This document shows, one piece after another, positions 50,606 to 61,385 of a DNA stretch of 64,000 bases. Positions within the stretch are counted from its first letter, which is position 1. Every line of letters begins with the position of its first letter. Below the pieces are notes generated by a model. That model was not told where the DNA came from. It saw only the letters and a program-made list of their open reading frames with translations, and did no database searches. The stretch is from Diplonema papillatum. Taxonomy: Eukaryota; Euglenozoa; Diplonemea; Diplonemida; Diplonemidae. The stretch is from assembly GCA_030068145.1 (NCBI GenBank), contig JAPJBO010000991.1:1-64000 (forward strand), read 5' to 3'. Both the position numbers and the translations under genes were made by a program.

Positions 50606-53379
50606 CAACTCCGGCGTCGCAGCGTTCGGTGCCGAGATCGCCGCCGACGCTCAACCTCTCGCCGCCGGGCTCCCCTTCGCTGTACGACTACGACTCGCAG
50701 GCGCCGCTGCCGGCCGACAGCCCGGGCGGAGCCTGGGCCGGCTGCGGGCAGCAGTGGCAAACCCTCAGCAGGTCCAGCACCGGCACGCTCGGCGGGCCCG
50801 TCGACCGGGGGCACACCACCGACGAGCCGCTGCGGACGGCGCTGGGGACGGCGGCATCAAGCCAATTGCCGGGGCCCGGCGGCGAGACACCGCCCGCGCG
50901 CGACGCGGCTTGGGGGCATCTGTTCGGGTCCCCGGGGGCGGAGAGCCCGGGGGAAGAGGAGCCCGCCGAGTTATACAGCGCGGTCTGCTCGTCGGACGGC
51001 GGCAGCACCGCCGGCTTCGACTCGCGGCCCCGCAGCGCGGCCACGACCGGCATCGCGCGGCAGATCGAGCGGTTTGTGCAGTGGTTCTCGCCGAAGCGGG
51101 AGCGCGAAGCAGAGGCCCGACACAAACCGGCCGGGGTTTCCGCTCATTCCGGCGTCTGCCCGCCAGGCGACGCCCACGACGCGGGGCGAGGGCGGCTTCA
51201 TGCCTGGGAGAGGTCTTCAAACGACGAGCAGCGGGCCGCGGCGGGCCCTCCCTTCACCGAAACAGAGGACCGAACCAAATCGGCCGGGGTTTCCGCTCAT
51301 TCCGACGCCCACGACGCGGGGCGAGGGCGACTTCATGCCCGGGAGAGCACGAGGGGGTCTTCAAACGACGAGAAGCGGGTGCGCGTGCCGGCGGGCCTTC
51401 CCTCCGAAACAGAGGCCAGGACCAAACCGGCTGGGGTTTCCGCTCACTCCAGTGTCTGCCCGCTAGGGGACGACCTCGACACGGGGCGAGGGCGACTTCA
51501 TGCCTGGGAGAGCACGAGGGGGACTTCAAACGACGAAGCCCCACCCCGCCGAGCGACCGGGCTTGCTGATGCCGGCAGGGAACCGATTGGATGGGATGCC
51601 CGCGCCGCCGGGGAAGGCTCGCGGGGCTCCGGCGCCAGCGCAGCCGGCACCGCAATCTGGGGCCACGACGCCTGGAGAGACCCCCCCGCGGGGCCTTCGA
51701 GGCTCGTCGCCGCCAGCGACGATGGGGGAAGAGGCGTGGCCGCCGGGTTTTCGCGGCAGCCCGCAGACACCGGGCAGGCGGAGGCCGACACGGAACTAGC
51801 CGGGTCTTCCGCTCATTCCGGCGTCCACCGGCATGCCACGCTGGGCATGCCAAGCGACTGCCAAGACCCTGCGCGAGTGCACACTCGGGTGAGCACGTGG
51901 GGCACCGCAAACGAGCAAGCTTCACTTGCAGGCATCGGCGTGGATCCTGCGACAGACAGGCGGGACTCGCCCGCTGAACTCATTGGATGGGGTGCCAGCG
52001 CCGCCGAGGAGGCCTCGCGGGGGCCTGGTGCCCGCGCAGCCGGCGCAGCAGTTCGGGGCCACGGTGGCGAGAAAGGCGGGAGAGACCCCCCCGCAGGAAC
52101 CCTGGGCCGGCACGTCGCCGCCCGCGACGACGCGGGAAGGGGCGTCGCCGGCGGCGGAGCGGCGAACGGCAAGTCCTGGCGGCAGCCGCCGCAGGCGGCG
52201 GCTGGCAGCGGCAGGAGACGAGGCGGGTGCCAACCCGCCGCCAGTGGGAGCAATGGCCCGGCGGCGGCAAAGCCGGAGCCGGCGGCGGCCGCTTGCGAGG
52301 AACCCTCGCCGGTCTCGTCTCCTGCGCGAGGCAGAGGCGGCGGCTGGCAGTCGGAGCCTGGCGCGGTCCCAACGCAGAGCCCGGAGGCCCCTCCGCAGCA
52401 GTGCGAACCCCGCGGCAGGCGGGGGCGGACCCCGTCTTCTCTCCTGCAGTGCGTGCCGTCCGGCGCTCGAGCCGAAGGGCAACCCGAAGCGCACCGCCCC
52501 GCCACCGCCGATCCCGGCTCCGCCTCGCGCCGGCTGCGCCGGTTGAGGCAGTGGGACGACCCTGCTACCGCGGGCGCCCCGACGCCGCTCGGCAGCAACG
52601 CACCTCGGGTGCGCGCCGAGCCCCGCCGCGACTCGGGCGCGGCGGGCGACGGCAGAACCCGCACTCCTCCTCACCCGTATCCGGGCGAACAGAGTGAACG
52701 AGACGAAGTGCGCGATGTCGTTCTGCTGCATTCAAACCGGCGAACCCGGCGAGAGCTGTCGCCCGAGACAGACGGCACGCGGAGCTGGAGCCCGGGACCC
52801 CGCGGCGACCGGCAGCGGGACCTGCACGAAGAGCTGCGGTGGGCGAAGCAGCGGCTGCGCCGGAGGGAGCAGCAGGTGGACACGCTGAAGGCGGACGTCG
52901 ACCGCATCGCGACCGTGCTGGCCGGCGGCGCGGCCCCGGCGGGGGGGAGTCCGCGGCAGTTGAGGCTGGCGGACCGCGATCGGCACGACCGGCGCTCGCA
53001 CTCCGTCGAATGGTCGCGCAGCCCTTCGCCGCGGCCCGGGGAGTGGCCGTGCAAGGCCGACGGTCCCGAGTGGCCTCCGCCGGCGGCACTCCCGGGGCCG
53101 GGCAGCCTCTGCGCGGTGCCCAGCCGGGCGCCGCCGGTCTCCGGCCGGCTCGTCGCCCCGAAGCGGGGGGCGGCTGCGGTCGAGCCGGGGCTCCGGAGGC
53201 AGCCGGACGGCTGGCGCGCGGGCACCGGGCGGCGGCTCTTCGCCGACGACGGCTTCGCTGCAGACCAAGCGACGCCCTCAGTATGCGGTTCACCACTACC
53301 GATGTTTCGTTGCCAGAAGCCCTGGACCGTAAGCCCTGTCAGAACCGTTTGGACACAGTCAGCCACCAGCTGCATGTAG
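50059..53379 (+). CDS. PolyQ, repeat-rich coiled-coil protein, 1106 aa, function unknown
   Basis: A long single ORF. The N terminus is helical (TDLLMEKDHLADKLRQLAHQ). A run of 29 Gln (28 CAG, 1 CAA) lies at 50518-50604. Residues about 350-500 contain three repeats of about 45 aa built on KPAGVSAHSxVCPxGD and GRGRLHAWESTRGxSNDE, with a fourth degenerate one later. Two repeats of about 80 aa carry IGWxAxAAxExSRGxGA and RDPPAG. A C-terminal coiled coil (LHEELRWAKQRLRRREQQVD) precedes a tail read from the downstream minisatellite (SVCGSPLPMFRCQKPW). No enzyme motif is seen; a scaffold or cytoskeletal role is only a guess. Codon use is strongly GC-rich and the disordered parts are long, so the reading frame in the middle rests on the absence of stops. 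Confidence 0.75.
50518..50604 (+). repeat. CAG repeat encoding 29 glutamines
   Basis: 28 CAG codons and a terminal CAA, nearly pure and therefore likely length-variable. Read in other frames it gives polyA, polyS or polyC, which explains the false ORFs here. Confidence 0.97.
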
Positions 53380-54185
53380 AGTATAAAACGTAAACGCTCT
53401 CAGTATGCGGTTCACCAGTACCGATGTTTCGTTGCCAGTAGCCCCGGACCATAAGCCCTGTCACAGTCAGCCACCAGCTGCGTGTAGAGTATATAATGTA
53501 AACGCCTTCAGTATGCGGTTCACCAGTACCGATGTTTCGTTGTCAGAAGCCCTGGAGTGTGTGGTTCACCAGTACCGATGTTTCGTTGCCAGAAGCCCTG
53601 GACCATAGGCCCTGTCAGAACCGTTCGGACACACAGTCAGCCACCAGCTGCATATAGAGTATAAACAGTATATGCCTTCAGTATGTGGTTCACCAGTACC
53701 GATGTTTCGTTGTCAGAGTGTGTGGTTCACCAGTACCGATGTTTCGTTGCCAGAAGCCCTGGACCATAGGCCCTGTCAGAACCGTTCGGACACGCAGTCA
53801 GCCACCAGCTGCATATAGAGTATACAGTAAATGCCTTCAGTGTGTGGTTCACCAGTACCGATGTTTCGTTGCCAGAAGCCCTGGACCATAAGCCCTGTCA
53901 CAGTCAGCCACCAGCTGCGTGTAGAGTGTAAAATGTAAACGCCTTCAGTATGCGGTCCACCAGTACCGATGTTTCGTTGTCAGAAGCCCTGGACCATAGG
54001 CCCTGTCAGAACCGCTCGGACACACAGTCAGCCACCAGCGGCATATAGAGTATAAACTGTAAATGCCTTCAGTATGCCGTTCACCAGTGCCCATGTTCGT
54101 TGCCAGAAGCCCAGGACCATAAACCCTGTCAGAACCGTTTGGGCACAGTCAGCCTCCAGCTGCACATGGAGTATAAAATGTAGCC
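53279..54185 (+). repeat. 3' minisatellite of about 110-125-bp units
   Basis: Seven or eight full and two short units containing GGTTCACCAGTACCGATG, TTTCGTTGCCAGAAGCCC, CAGTCAGCCACCAGCTGCAT and AGAGTATAAA. The first unit supplies the last 33 codons and stop of the polyQ gene. Each unit ends with a TATAAA-like stretch. Confidence 0.92.
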
Positions 54186-54266
54186 CCACCCCGTATATTG
54201 CGCAGTTCCTGCGTAGTTTGCGCGTTCGTTGTTTTGTTGTTCGGAGATATCTGTCTATCGTCATCA

Positions 54267-54272
54267 ATAAAA
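54267..54272 (+). terminator. AATAAA polyadenylation signal
   Basis: ATCAATAAAAGAAAAAAAAA after the minisatellite; the probable 3' end signal of the polyQ gene. Confidence 0.6.
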
Positions 54273-54715
54273 GAAAAAAAAACATTAGTGCGTTGCTCAG
54301 GGTAGTCGAAGGCCTGACAATCACACTAATGCAACAAATTTACATCAGTCGTTTGCCGGGAACAACGCAACGCCCGGCAGCACCCGGCCGCTGCTGGGGC
54401 CAGACGCTGGGTTCCCCCGGTTTGACCGGCGAGCGACCTCCTCCGGTGGCAGCGCGGGCCCCGCCCAATACCTCGAGCTCGGTCCTCTCCCCGGCACCGC
54501 CCAGCTGTACACCGCGGCGCAGGGGCGGCTGGCAGGGCTCGAGAGCCGTCTTGCTTCGGTGCAGGACGCGAAGCGACGCGTCTCGGCGAAGGTATGTTTT
54601 AGTAACTAGCAATCTTGCGGGTTGCCCTTCCATGTATTGTGCAGGCAGCGTGTTTTGGTGGTTGTGGTAAAACTATCAACCGGGTCAACGCACCAACAAA
54701 TACACAAGTAGTTAG

Positions 54716-55020
54716 GGTTAGAATGCAAAGAATCTGTGGCGATAATCTGCGTCGCGGTTATCTCTTCGCACGTGGCGTGTCATGCTTTGGCCTCTTCAGC
54801 TCGTCTTGATCGTCGCGCTCAGGCGCGCACTTGGTGCTTCGCTCCGATTGCCCGTCCAGGTTCATCGGCTACGCGTCGATAGTTGCTTCCTTACGGCGCT
54901 TGGGCGATGGCCGCGTGTTGTCTCCTCGTCGCTGCTCTCGAGACCGGGTTTTGCCCTTCGTCCTCTGCTGCTTTCGGAAGTACCAGCACCACGTTGGCGC
55001 GCTACCGTGAAAGACCGCCA
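54716..55020 (-). mobile_element. 5'-truncated LINE fragment (3' tail and end of ORF2)
   Basis: Matches positions about 224-620 of the full-length element with about 90% identity near the tail, falling to patchy similarity and deletions beyond 54900. Orientation is minus. It lies about 500 bp upstream of the small coiled-coil gene. Confidence 0.88.
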
Positions 55021-55154
55021 GCTGCAGCTCCCGGGGATGAAGGTGGACCTGAAAGACCGTGGTGTACCGCGTTGTGCAGCGGCAGGCAGTTGTGCTCGCT
55101 CGCAAAGAAAAAGGAAGGCCATGTCAAAGAGCCAGCAAAAAGAACCCAGCTGAG

Positions 55155-55320
55155 TATCTTGTTTTACATAGGCGCCAGCTTGGAAGGAAATGCTCGACAA
55201 TAACTGCCAGACATAGAACCGAAGGAATCCCAAGTGCTGTAGCTACACGTGTTGAACGGACGTGGGTCATGCGGGTCTACCCCTGCACGACAAATGACAC
55301 AAACACAACAGGTTAAAAGT
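55155..55320 (+). repeat. Dispersed repeat shared with 28095-28430
   Basis: Same ordered blocks as at 28095-28430: ACATAGGCGCCAGC, GGAATCCCAAGTGCTGTAG, GTTGAACGGACGTGGGTCAT and GCGGGTCTACCCCTGCACGA. It lies before, rather than after, a gene here. Confidence 0.7.
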
Positions 55321-55518
55321 GCTGAGTGGGAAAGCAACACACGGTGGCGTAAGCGAAGAACAAAACAGATTGTGTTTGTATTGTATTTTTCCCCGTACCT
55401 CTATATTTCCTCCCTTCCATTTGGAGTCACAGCAGCTACGTCGAGTATTTTTGTTTGCTCGTAAAGACGGGGGGGGGGGGATGGGAGTAGCTGAATACAG
55501 TGCCAACAGACCGATGCC

Positions 55519-55875
55519 ATGCGTACACCTACCACACAGCACACGGACCTCGTGCAAAAGCACGAGTTCGCCCTCGCGTCCCTCCGGCAGCAGGAGGGTG
55601 TCCTGGAGCGTAGCCAGGCGTGGTGGCAACGCGAGAAGGAGCGTATAGGCGACGTCGACATCAGCAGCTTCGACTCGTCCATCGAAGCCTCGACCAAGCA
55701 CTGCGCCGAAGTCACGCAGCAGGTGAAGGACGTCGCCGCCAGCCTCAGCGACCGAATCACGGCTGCCGCTGCGGAGTTCGATCGGTTACTCGCCGAGGAG
55801 CAGGACCTCGAAACCCTCATTGCCACCACCGTCTGCGAGGCAGACCAGCTGGCCGAACGTGAGCTGTCCGTGTGA
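55519..55875 (+). CDS. Small coiled-coil protein, 118 aa, function unknown
   Basis: ATG at 55519 is preceded closely by another ATG out of frame. The whole protein is helical with heptads (ASLRQQEGVLERSQAWWQRE and AAEFDRLLAEEQDLETLIAT). Style and length of the second half resemble the coiled coil of the RING protein at 21111 (both end with LAE...-type helices), but I see no firm homology. No RING or signal peptide. A decayed copy of the middle part lies 500 bp downstream, and an AATAAA at 56771 follows that. Confidence 0.65.
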   Translation: MRTPTTQHTDLVQKHEFALASLRQQEGVLERSQAWWQREKERIGDVDISSFDSSIEASTKHCAEVTQQVKDVAASLSDRITAAAAEFDRLLAEEQDLETLIATTVCEADQLAERELSV

Positions 55876-55939
55876 GCCGTGCCGGGATCGTCGATCTTGA
55901 TTTACTGGAAAAGGAATTGAGTGAGCCGGTCCATCCCCT

Positions 55940-56097
55940 CTTGGTAGACCGTGGTGGACCGAAGAATACAGCACCGGGCAATTCGATGCAGCTCTAGGGA
56001 CTAGGGATGGACCTGATAGACCGTGGTGGACCGTGATTCACTGTGATTAACAGCGGCAGGCACTTCGATGCAGTTTCAAGAGATAGGGACGGACCGG
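55940..56097 (+). repeat. Dispersed repeat (TAGACCGTGGTGGACCGTGA family), copies in tandem
   Basis: Two partial units: TAGACCGTGGTGGACCGAAG with TTCGATGCAGCTCTAGGGAC, then ATGGACCTGATAGACCGTGG with GGCAGGCACTTCGATGCAG. The second is nearly identical to 32525-32640. A shorter relative lies at 55035-55090. Confidence 0.8.
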
Positions 56098-56284
56098 CTC
56101 ATTGAGGTCAAGCACACCCGAAAGATGGTGAACTATGCCTGATATGGACGACGCCGGGGGAAACCCTGGTGGAGGTCCGTTGCGGTGTTGCGGTGCAAAT
56201 CGCTCGTCAAAGCTGGGTATAGAAGCAAAAAACCTAGCTGGTTCACTCCGAAGTTTCCCTCAGGCCATTCCGCCTAGTATCAGC

Positions 56285-56470
56285 CGGGTCTGAGAAGGGG
56301 CGTCGGAGACGTCGACATCAGCAGCCACGAATTATCTAATCGAAGCCTCCACCAAGCACAGCGCCGCGGTCACGCACAAGGTGAAGGAAAAGGATGGCCA
56401 GTCCCCTCTCTGTCGCTGTGGAGTTCGACCAGTTGCACTCGCCGAATCAACCGTTCCGCGGAGTCGGGCT
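56285..56470 (+). pseudogene. Decayed copy of the small coiled-coil gene
   Basis: GGAGACGTCGACATCAGCAG and the following 150 bp match codons for IGDVDISSFDSSIEASTKHC through AAEFDRL of the gene at 55519, with frame changes. Start and end are missing. Confidence 0.8.
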
Positions 56471-56599
56471 CGCCCGCTTGCTGCTGGATGCCTCTCGCTG
56501 TGCCTACGGCGCCGTCACCCGCCGTGCCAGGGCCGCCGGCCGCAACACGCCTCCGACGGAACGACTTGCAGCCACCGTAGACATACGGGAAGAAGTGAG

Positions 56600-56665
56600 G
56601 ACGCCGGTCTCTGGAGAGATGGCCCCTGCGCCCAAACTCGTCTCTCTTTCTCTTTCTCGTTCAAT
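56600..56665 (+). repeat. Dispersed element with GAGATGG/CCCCTGC core, copy 3
   Basis: GACGCCGGTCTCTGGAGAGA, TGGCCCCTGCGCCCAAACTC and a TCTCTTTCTC run, similar to 20115-20180 and 28960-29030. Confidence 0.6.
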
Positions 56666-56770
56666 ACGTACCGGAGTCGTGTTGGCCCCCACCGCGCGAA
56701 CCTTCCGAGTAAGCAAAACGAGTAGCGGGGTGTCGGTCACGCCGTCGTATTCCTTTGCGCCGGCTTTTCC

Positions 56771-56776
56771 AATAAA
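56771..56776 (+). terminator. AATAAA polyadenylation signal
   Basis: TTTTCCAATAAAGATATTC downstream of the decayed coiled-coil copy; it may serve transcripts from 55519. Confidence 0.45.
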
Positions 56777-57109
56777 GATATTCAGAATCTGTATCCGCCT
56801 GTATTAGCCAGCCGTCTAGTCCACCGTAGAGCGCCTGGTGGTCACGCTCCTGCCTTGCATGTCGCACTGGAGAGGGGTCGCTCTCCTTTCTAACCAGAAC
56901 CGACTGCTACCATCTCCTGCAACTCCGCACCCTTTCTCTGTATCGGTGCGCGTGTACTGACGTATAGTATTGAGTAGAAAATGTTTCATCCCGCTACCTC
57001 TAGACCCCCTCTTTTGTTTTGCACAGCAAGCAGAGTTTGTAGGGTTGCCTTCTCTTCCGCGATTTCTTCTTCAGCCGCGTAGACCGAGGCGTGCCGCTCC
57101 TCTAGTTCG

Positions 57110-57204
57110 AGCTATGGCTGCTCTAGAAGACAGCTATGGCTGCTCTAGAAGACAGCTATGGCTGCTCTAGAAGACAGCTATGGCTGCTCTAGAAGACAGC
57201 TAAG
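57110..57204 (+). repeat. 22-bp minisatellite, four units
   Basis: AGCTATGGCTGCTCTAGAAG plus AC repeated at 57110, 57132, 57154 and 57176, then a partial unit at 57198. Units are identical, so expansion is recent. Confidence 0.97.
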
Positions 57205-57350
57205 GCTGCGATGAACTTTTCAAGGTTTGCGGGAAGCAGCTCTGGCCACACCGCTTCGCCGCGGCAGACCGGAGACCTAGTGGCAAGTTCGAAGAAGTCG
57301 ATCGACGGCGATGGGCTTCCACTTTATGCTTCCAATACAAGCAAGAATGC

Positions 57351-57668
57351 TTGGAAGAAATCAGGAGCACACTCCCCGTCGCCGAAGGCGAGGGGGCGCA
57401 GGGACTGGAGAAGCTGCGGAGCGGCGTGGCGTGGCTGGCCGCCGGCGGCGCGAAGCTGGGCGCCGTGAAGCCTTCCCTGCTGGAGAGCACCTACAACGTC
57501 GGCGAGGACGCCGGCATGGTCGCCACGGGGATTATCGCCGCCGGCGACGTGCTTCTCTTGGTGCCCGAAAAGCTGCTCCTCACCCCAGACCCGCGCGATG
57601 GCCCACGTCCCCGCGGCGCTGCTGTCCCTCGCGAACCGGGCGCACTTCACCTTTTGGCCGTACGGTAG
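57351..57668 (+). pseudogene. Duplicated 5' segment of the SET-domain gene, truncated
   Basis: Codons for PVAEGEGAQGLEKLRSGVAW through VPEKLLLTPD match the intact gene at 57798 with few changes, preceded by an EEIRSTL start unlike the real one. A 1-bp-type change near 57590 shifts the frame in the DRAMAHVP segment, and the copy ends near 57650. It lies only about 130 bp upstream of the real gene. Confidence 0.88.
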
Positions 57669-57797
57669 CTAGCACAATGTTTTGCCCAAACAACCCAAAT
57701 ACCCTGTAAAGTTTCAGATGCCATTAGGATTCCCTCGATAAATCGGGAGAGGCACCCCCTTCGGGGTTCTGAGGGACGGGCGGGGGGGAGGGAAGGC

Positions 57798-59032
57798 ATG
57801 TGTTTGGCGGCGCTGTGCGCCGTCTGCGTGCTGGGGCTTCTTCCGGACGCGGCGATGCAGTTTCGGATGAGCCACGTGCTGCTCCAAGACGAGTTCGAGT
57901 CCCTGCGCCCCGTCGCTGAAGGCGAGGGGGCGCAGGGACTGGAGAAGCTGCAGAGCGGCGTGGCGTGGCTGGCTGCCAGCGGCGCGAAGCTGGGCGCGGT
58001 GAAGCCTTCCCTGCTGGAGAGCACCTACACCGTCGGAGGGGACGCCGGTATGGTCGCCACAGCGGACATCGCCGCCGGCGACGTGATCCTCTCGGTGCCC
58101 GAAAAGCTGCTCCTCACCCCAGACCGCGCGATGGCCCACGTCCCCGCGGCGCTGTTGTCCCTCGCGAAGCGCGCGCACTTCACCGCCTCAGACGCCCTCC
58201 GGCTCTCGCTCCTGTACGAGGGCCACCGCATGACGTACAAACACAAGGACGGCCCCTGGACCCCATGGGTGCGCTCCCTCTGGGAACCGGACCCTTACCT
58301 CGGGAAGTACACTCCGTCTGCCAAGAGAGTTTCCGCGTGGAAGGACAACGCGTTGTACGGCTCCTCGGCGGACACGATCGAGCAGACTCGGTCGCAGTGG
58401 ACGAAGCAGGTGGACAAGTTGATCTTGCTGTCGGTGGCGACCGGCCTCGCAGGGTTCGAGGGCATCACCGACGAGGCGTCGGTGCGGAGCGCCTCTTTCC
58501 TGTACGACTCGTTCGTGAAGCGGGTTGCGTTCGACGCGGTGAAGCCGCACCTGCCGGTGTTCATACCAGGGCTCGACTACTTCAAGCCGCGCAGCGGCCA
58601 GACCTCGTGGGGCTACGTCCCCGCGACCAACTCTATCGTCCTGTACGCGGTACAGCCGATATCCGCGGGGGACCAAGTGTTTTACGACCCCGGCCCTTGG
58701 ATCCGCAAGTCGTTCCCCGCCCGCTTCCTCGTCCCGGCCGGCCTGCACTCGTCTTGGCACGCGGTCTTCAAAGCGACTCACCTCCCCCTCATCACCTACA
58801 ACGACGACCCCACCAACTTTTACACCGCGGAGACCACCATCCGCAACATGTCCGCCGAGCCAGACTGGTCGTACCTGCTCACCCTCACAAGCCCTCCACA
58901 GGTTCGCACCCTTTTTTAGTCAACAACGACGGTTGGGACAAGCACACCGAATCACTGCCCGACCTTTCTGCTTTCTTTCTTTTACCTTGCATCAAATAGG
59001 TGTCACGGCAAGTTTTGGCAGCCGCTGCTTAA
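57798..59032 (+). CDS. SET-domain protein of the SETD3/SETD6/LSMT type, divergent
   Basis: Possible protein-lysine or histidine methyltransferase. Exon 1 is 57798-58901, ending SPPQ before GTTCGC. A short last exon at 59000-59032 (VSRQVLAAAA, stop) is my proposal, giving about 378 aa; without splicing the frame stops at 58919. The start is hydrophobic (CLAALCAVCVLGLLP), perhaps a signal peptide. Residues 83-107 show the family hallmark GMVATADIAAGDVILSVPEK. The later SET part (251-300) reads VFIPGLDYFKPRSG, then AVQPISAGDQVFYDPGP. The usual Asn-His after D-x-x and the YG ending are not conserved, so methyl-donor binding or activity is doubtful. A truncated 5' copy lies upstream. Confidence 0.8.
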
Positions 59033-59145
59033 CAGTGCATGTTAATCCGTGTGGTTCATGTACTTACAAAAGAACTCAATGCTTAACAAAATATGACGTG
59101 AGCGGCTTTAGATCTACATCTGAATGACACCTCAACCACAATATG

Positions 59146-60757
59146 AGTCGATGCCAAAAGGGGGGGGGGGGGGTTTGGGCGGAAAAATCCCCGCATAGTT
59201 CACCAGGGTCTGACGGGTACTGAGGCCCCATACCCTTCCTAAAACATCATTCTGCGTTCAAATACGCCCTCAGAAGCCTCCGGAGAGCCTTCTATGATGT
59301 CCCAAATGCGATTTTGTGGGTTTTTAGGGGGTCCCCCCGTCTGCTGGCCGTAAACCGCCATAGAAGACACATATGCAACCTGATGCTGGGTCGCTCCTCG
59401 GAGCAAAATCTCGGCCTAAACACACGTTTTCGGCGTTCTCTATCATTCTCCAGGTGCATTCGACCCTCGGACTTCATAAATTATCTCGCTTACAGGTGTT
59501 CCGGGGTGTGCAAAAACAAGGCGAATGGACCCTACAGACCGTACCACGCCCTGCCTGTCTATACAGGCTTTGGGGTCGAATTGCGCCGCCTTGGCGCCAT
59601 GTGCACCGTTTTGGTCTCGTTTGTGCTGCTTTGGGATCCACTAAGAACTCTGGTCTGATTTGCGGGACGCTTTGCTCGGTTTTGGTGCCCACTTTCACCG
59701 TTCAAAGTGCATCCAGTGGTGAAGACTTTGCGCCGAAGCTGGAGAGGAAGCGACCCAGTAGGCGCCACTTCACCGTGAGCGGGTCTCGGAACAGGACTCA
59801 AACTGGCCCAGGTGATACTGCCGACCATGGCGGGTGTGTGCGCCACACAGTTTGTCTGACCAAGCTCACTGCACAGGAGCTTGCCACACATCCCTCGGGT
59901 CATGTGCCGCCTGTGCAAAGTCATCCAGCGAGAAGCACTTTGCAGCCATGGGTGAGAAAGGTGCCAGAAGGGAAGACATTGCCAGGGAAGCTCTGAAAGC
60001 CTGCCCTGAAAGCGGTGAAGCCTGCTTCAAAATCATGAAGTGAACGCGTCGTAGTCAACCGCTTCGACGACGATTGAGAACGGCTGATGATCGCCTGTTA
60101 CTTAACGCTTGTCCTACTTCGTTCACCAAGCCTTGCAGAATCACCAGAATAGCATAACATGATGCAGGTAGAAGCCTGAACAGGCCTTAGAACAGTGAAA
60201 GTGGGCGCCAAAACCGAGGAAAGCGTCCCGCAAATCAGACCAGAGTTCTTAATGGACCCCAAAGCAGCACAACCGAAGCCCGAAACGGTGGATGTGGCGC
60301 CAAAGCCGGTGCAATTTGACCCCAAAGCCTGTATAGACAGGCAGGGCGTAGTTCGGTCTGTCCCCAATGCAGGGGGCCATTCTCCTTATCTTTGCACGTC
60401 CCGGAACACCTGTGAGTGAAAGAAACCACGAAGCCCGAGGGTCGAATGCGCCTGGAGAGTGCTAGAGAACGCCGAAAACGTGTGTTTGGGCTGGGATCTT
60501 GCACAGAGAAGCGACCCAGCTTCAGGTTGCATATGTTTCTACTATGGCGGTTTACGGCCAGCAGACGGGGGGACCCCCTAAAAACCCACAAAATCGCATT
60601 TGGGACATCATAGAAGGCTCTCCGGAGGCTTCTGAGGGCGTATTTGAACGCAGAATGATGTTTTAGGAAGGGTATGGGGCCTCAGTACCCGTCAGACCCT
60701 GGTGAACTATGCGGGGATTTTTCCGCCCAACCCCCCCCCCCCTTTTGGCATCGTACC
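59146..60757. mobile_element. Foldback element with about 550-bp inverted arms
   Basis: The left arm 59149-59704 is the reverse complement of 60188-60753 with about 85-90% identity by eye. Outer ends read CGATGCCAAAAGGGGGGG. ATATG lies at 59141-59145 and again at 60758-60762, a candidate target duplication. The spacer (59705-60187) holds no convincing ORF. No transposase is seen in the arms. Confidence 0.88.
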
Positions 60758-61385
60758 ATATGTTGTCGACAACAAACAAGTAAAGAACAAAACAAAACTA
60801 CGCATTTCTTCTTATTTTCGCATCACGCGACGGTGTGAAGACGAAGCAGCAGACAGAGCCAGGATACGCAGTAGGAGGATGTATTAGGTCAACAACTCAG
60901 CAGCGAGGAAGGCTACGACTGACCATGAAGCTCACGATATTCGTTTTTCTATTGCGACGGCCAGCCCCAAAATCTCAGAGGGACGCTGTAGCCCACACGA
61001 AACAACGGGCAAAGCTGGGTTCAGTGGTCGGCGTATGCGTTCGCCAGAAAGACCCCATTTGTCAGTTGGGCAGGGTTCTGCTAAAATATTAAGCCCTTGA
61101 CAACTGCAAACGGAAGCGGAAGCTGTTGCCAGCTGACCAATGCTGACTTGTCACCCAGCCGACCAGTCTAAATTCAAGACAATACTCGATGCGACGGTGA
61201 GGGGATTGCATCATATCTCGCCGTCAATGTTCCCTGCTGCGCAAGTTGTCGACCGGAAGTAGACAGGCCACACCCCCAAAAGAAGGCGCCCCAACCTTCA
61301 CAACACCCGCCCCACACGCACACACCCACAGGAGTTTCTCGACGCACTCCGTCTTGACTACAAGCACGAAGTTTCGACGGGCGCC

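Noticed and set aside
50120..50608. Poly-alanine and poly-cysteine frames over the CAG tract
   Set aside because: They are out-of-frame or antisense readings of the polyQ run and its surroundings.
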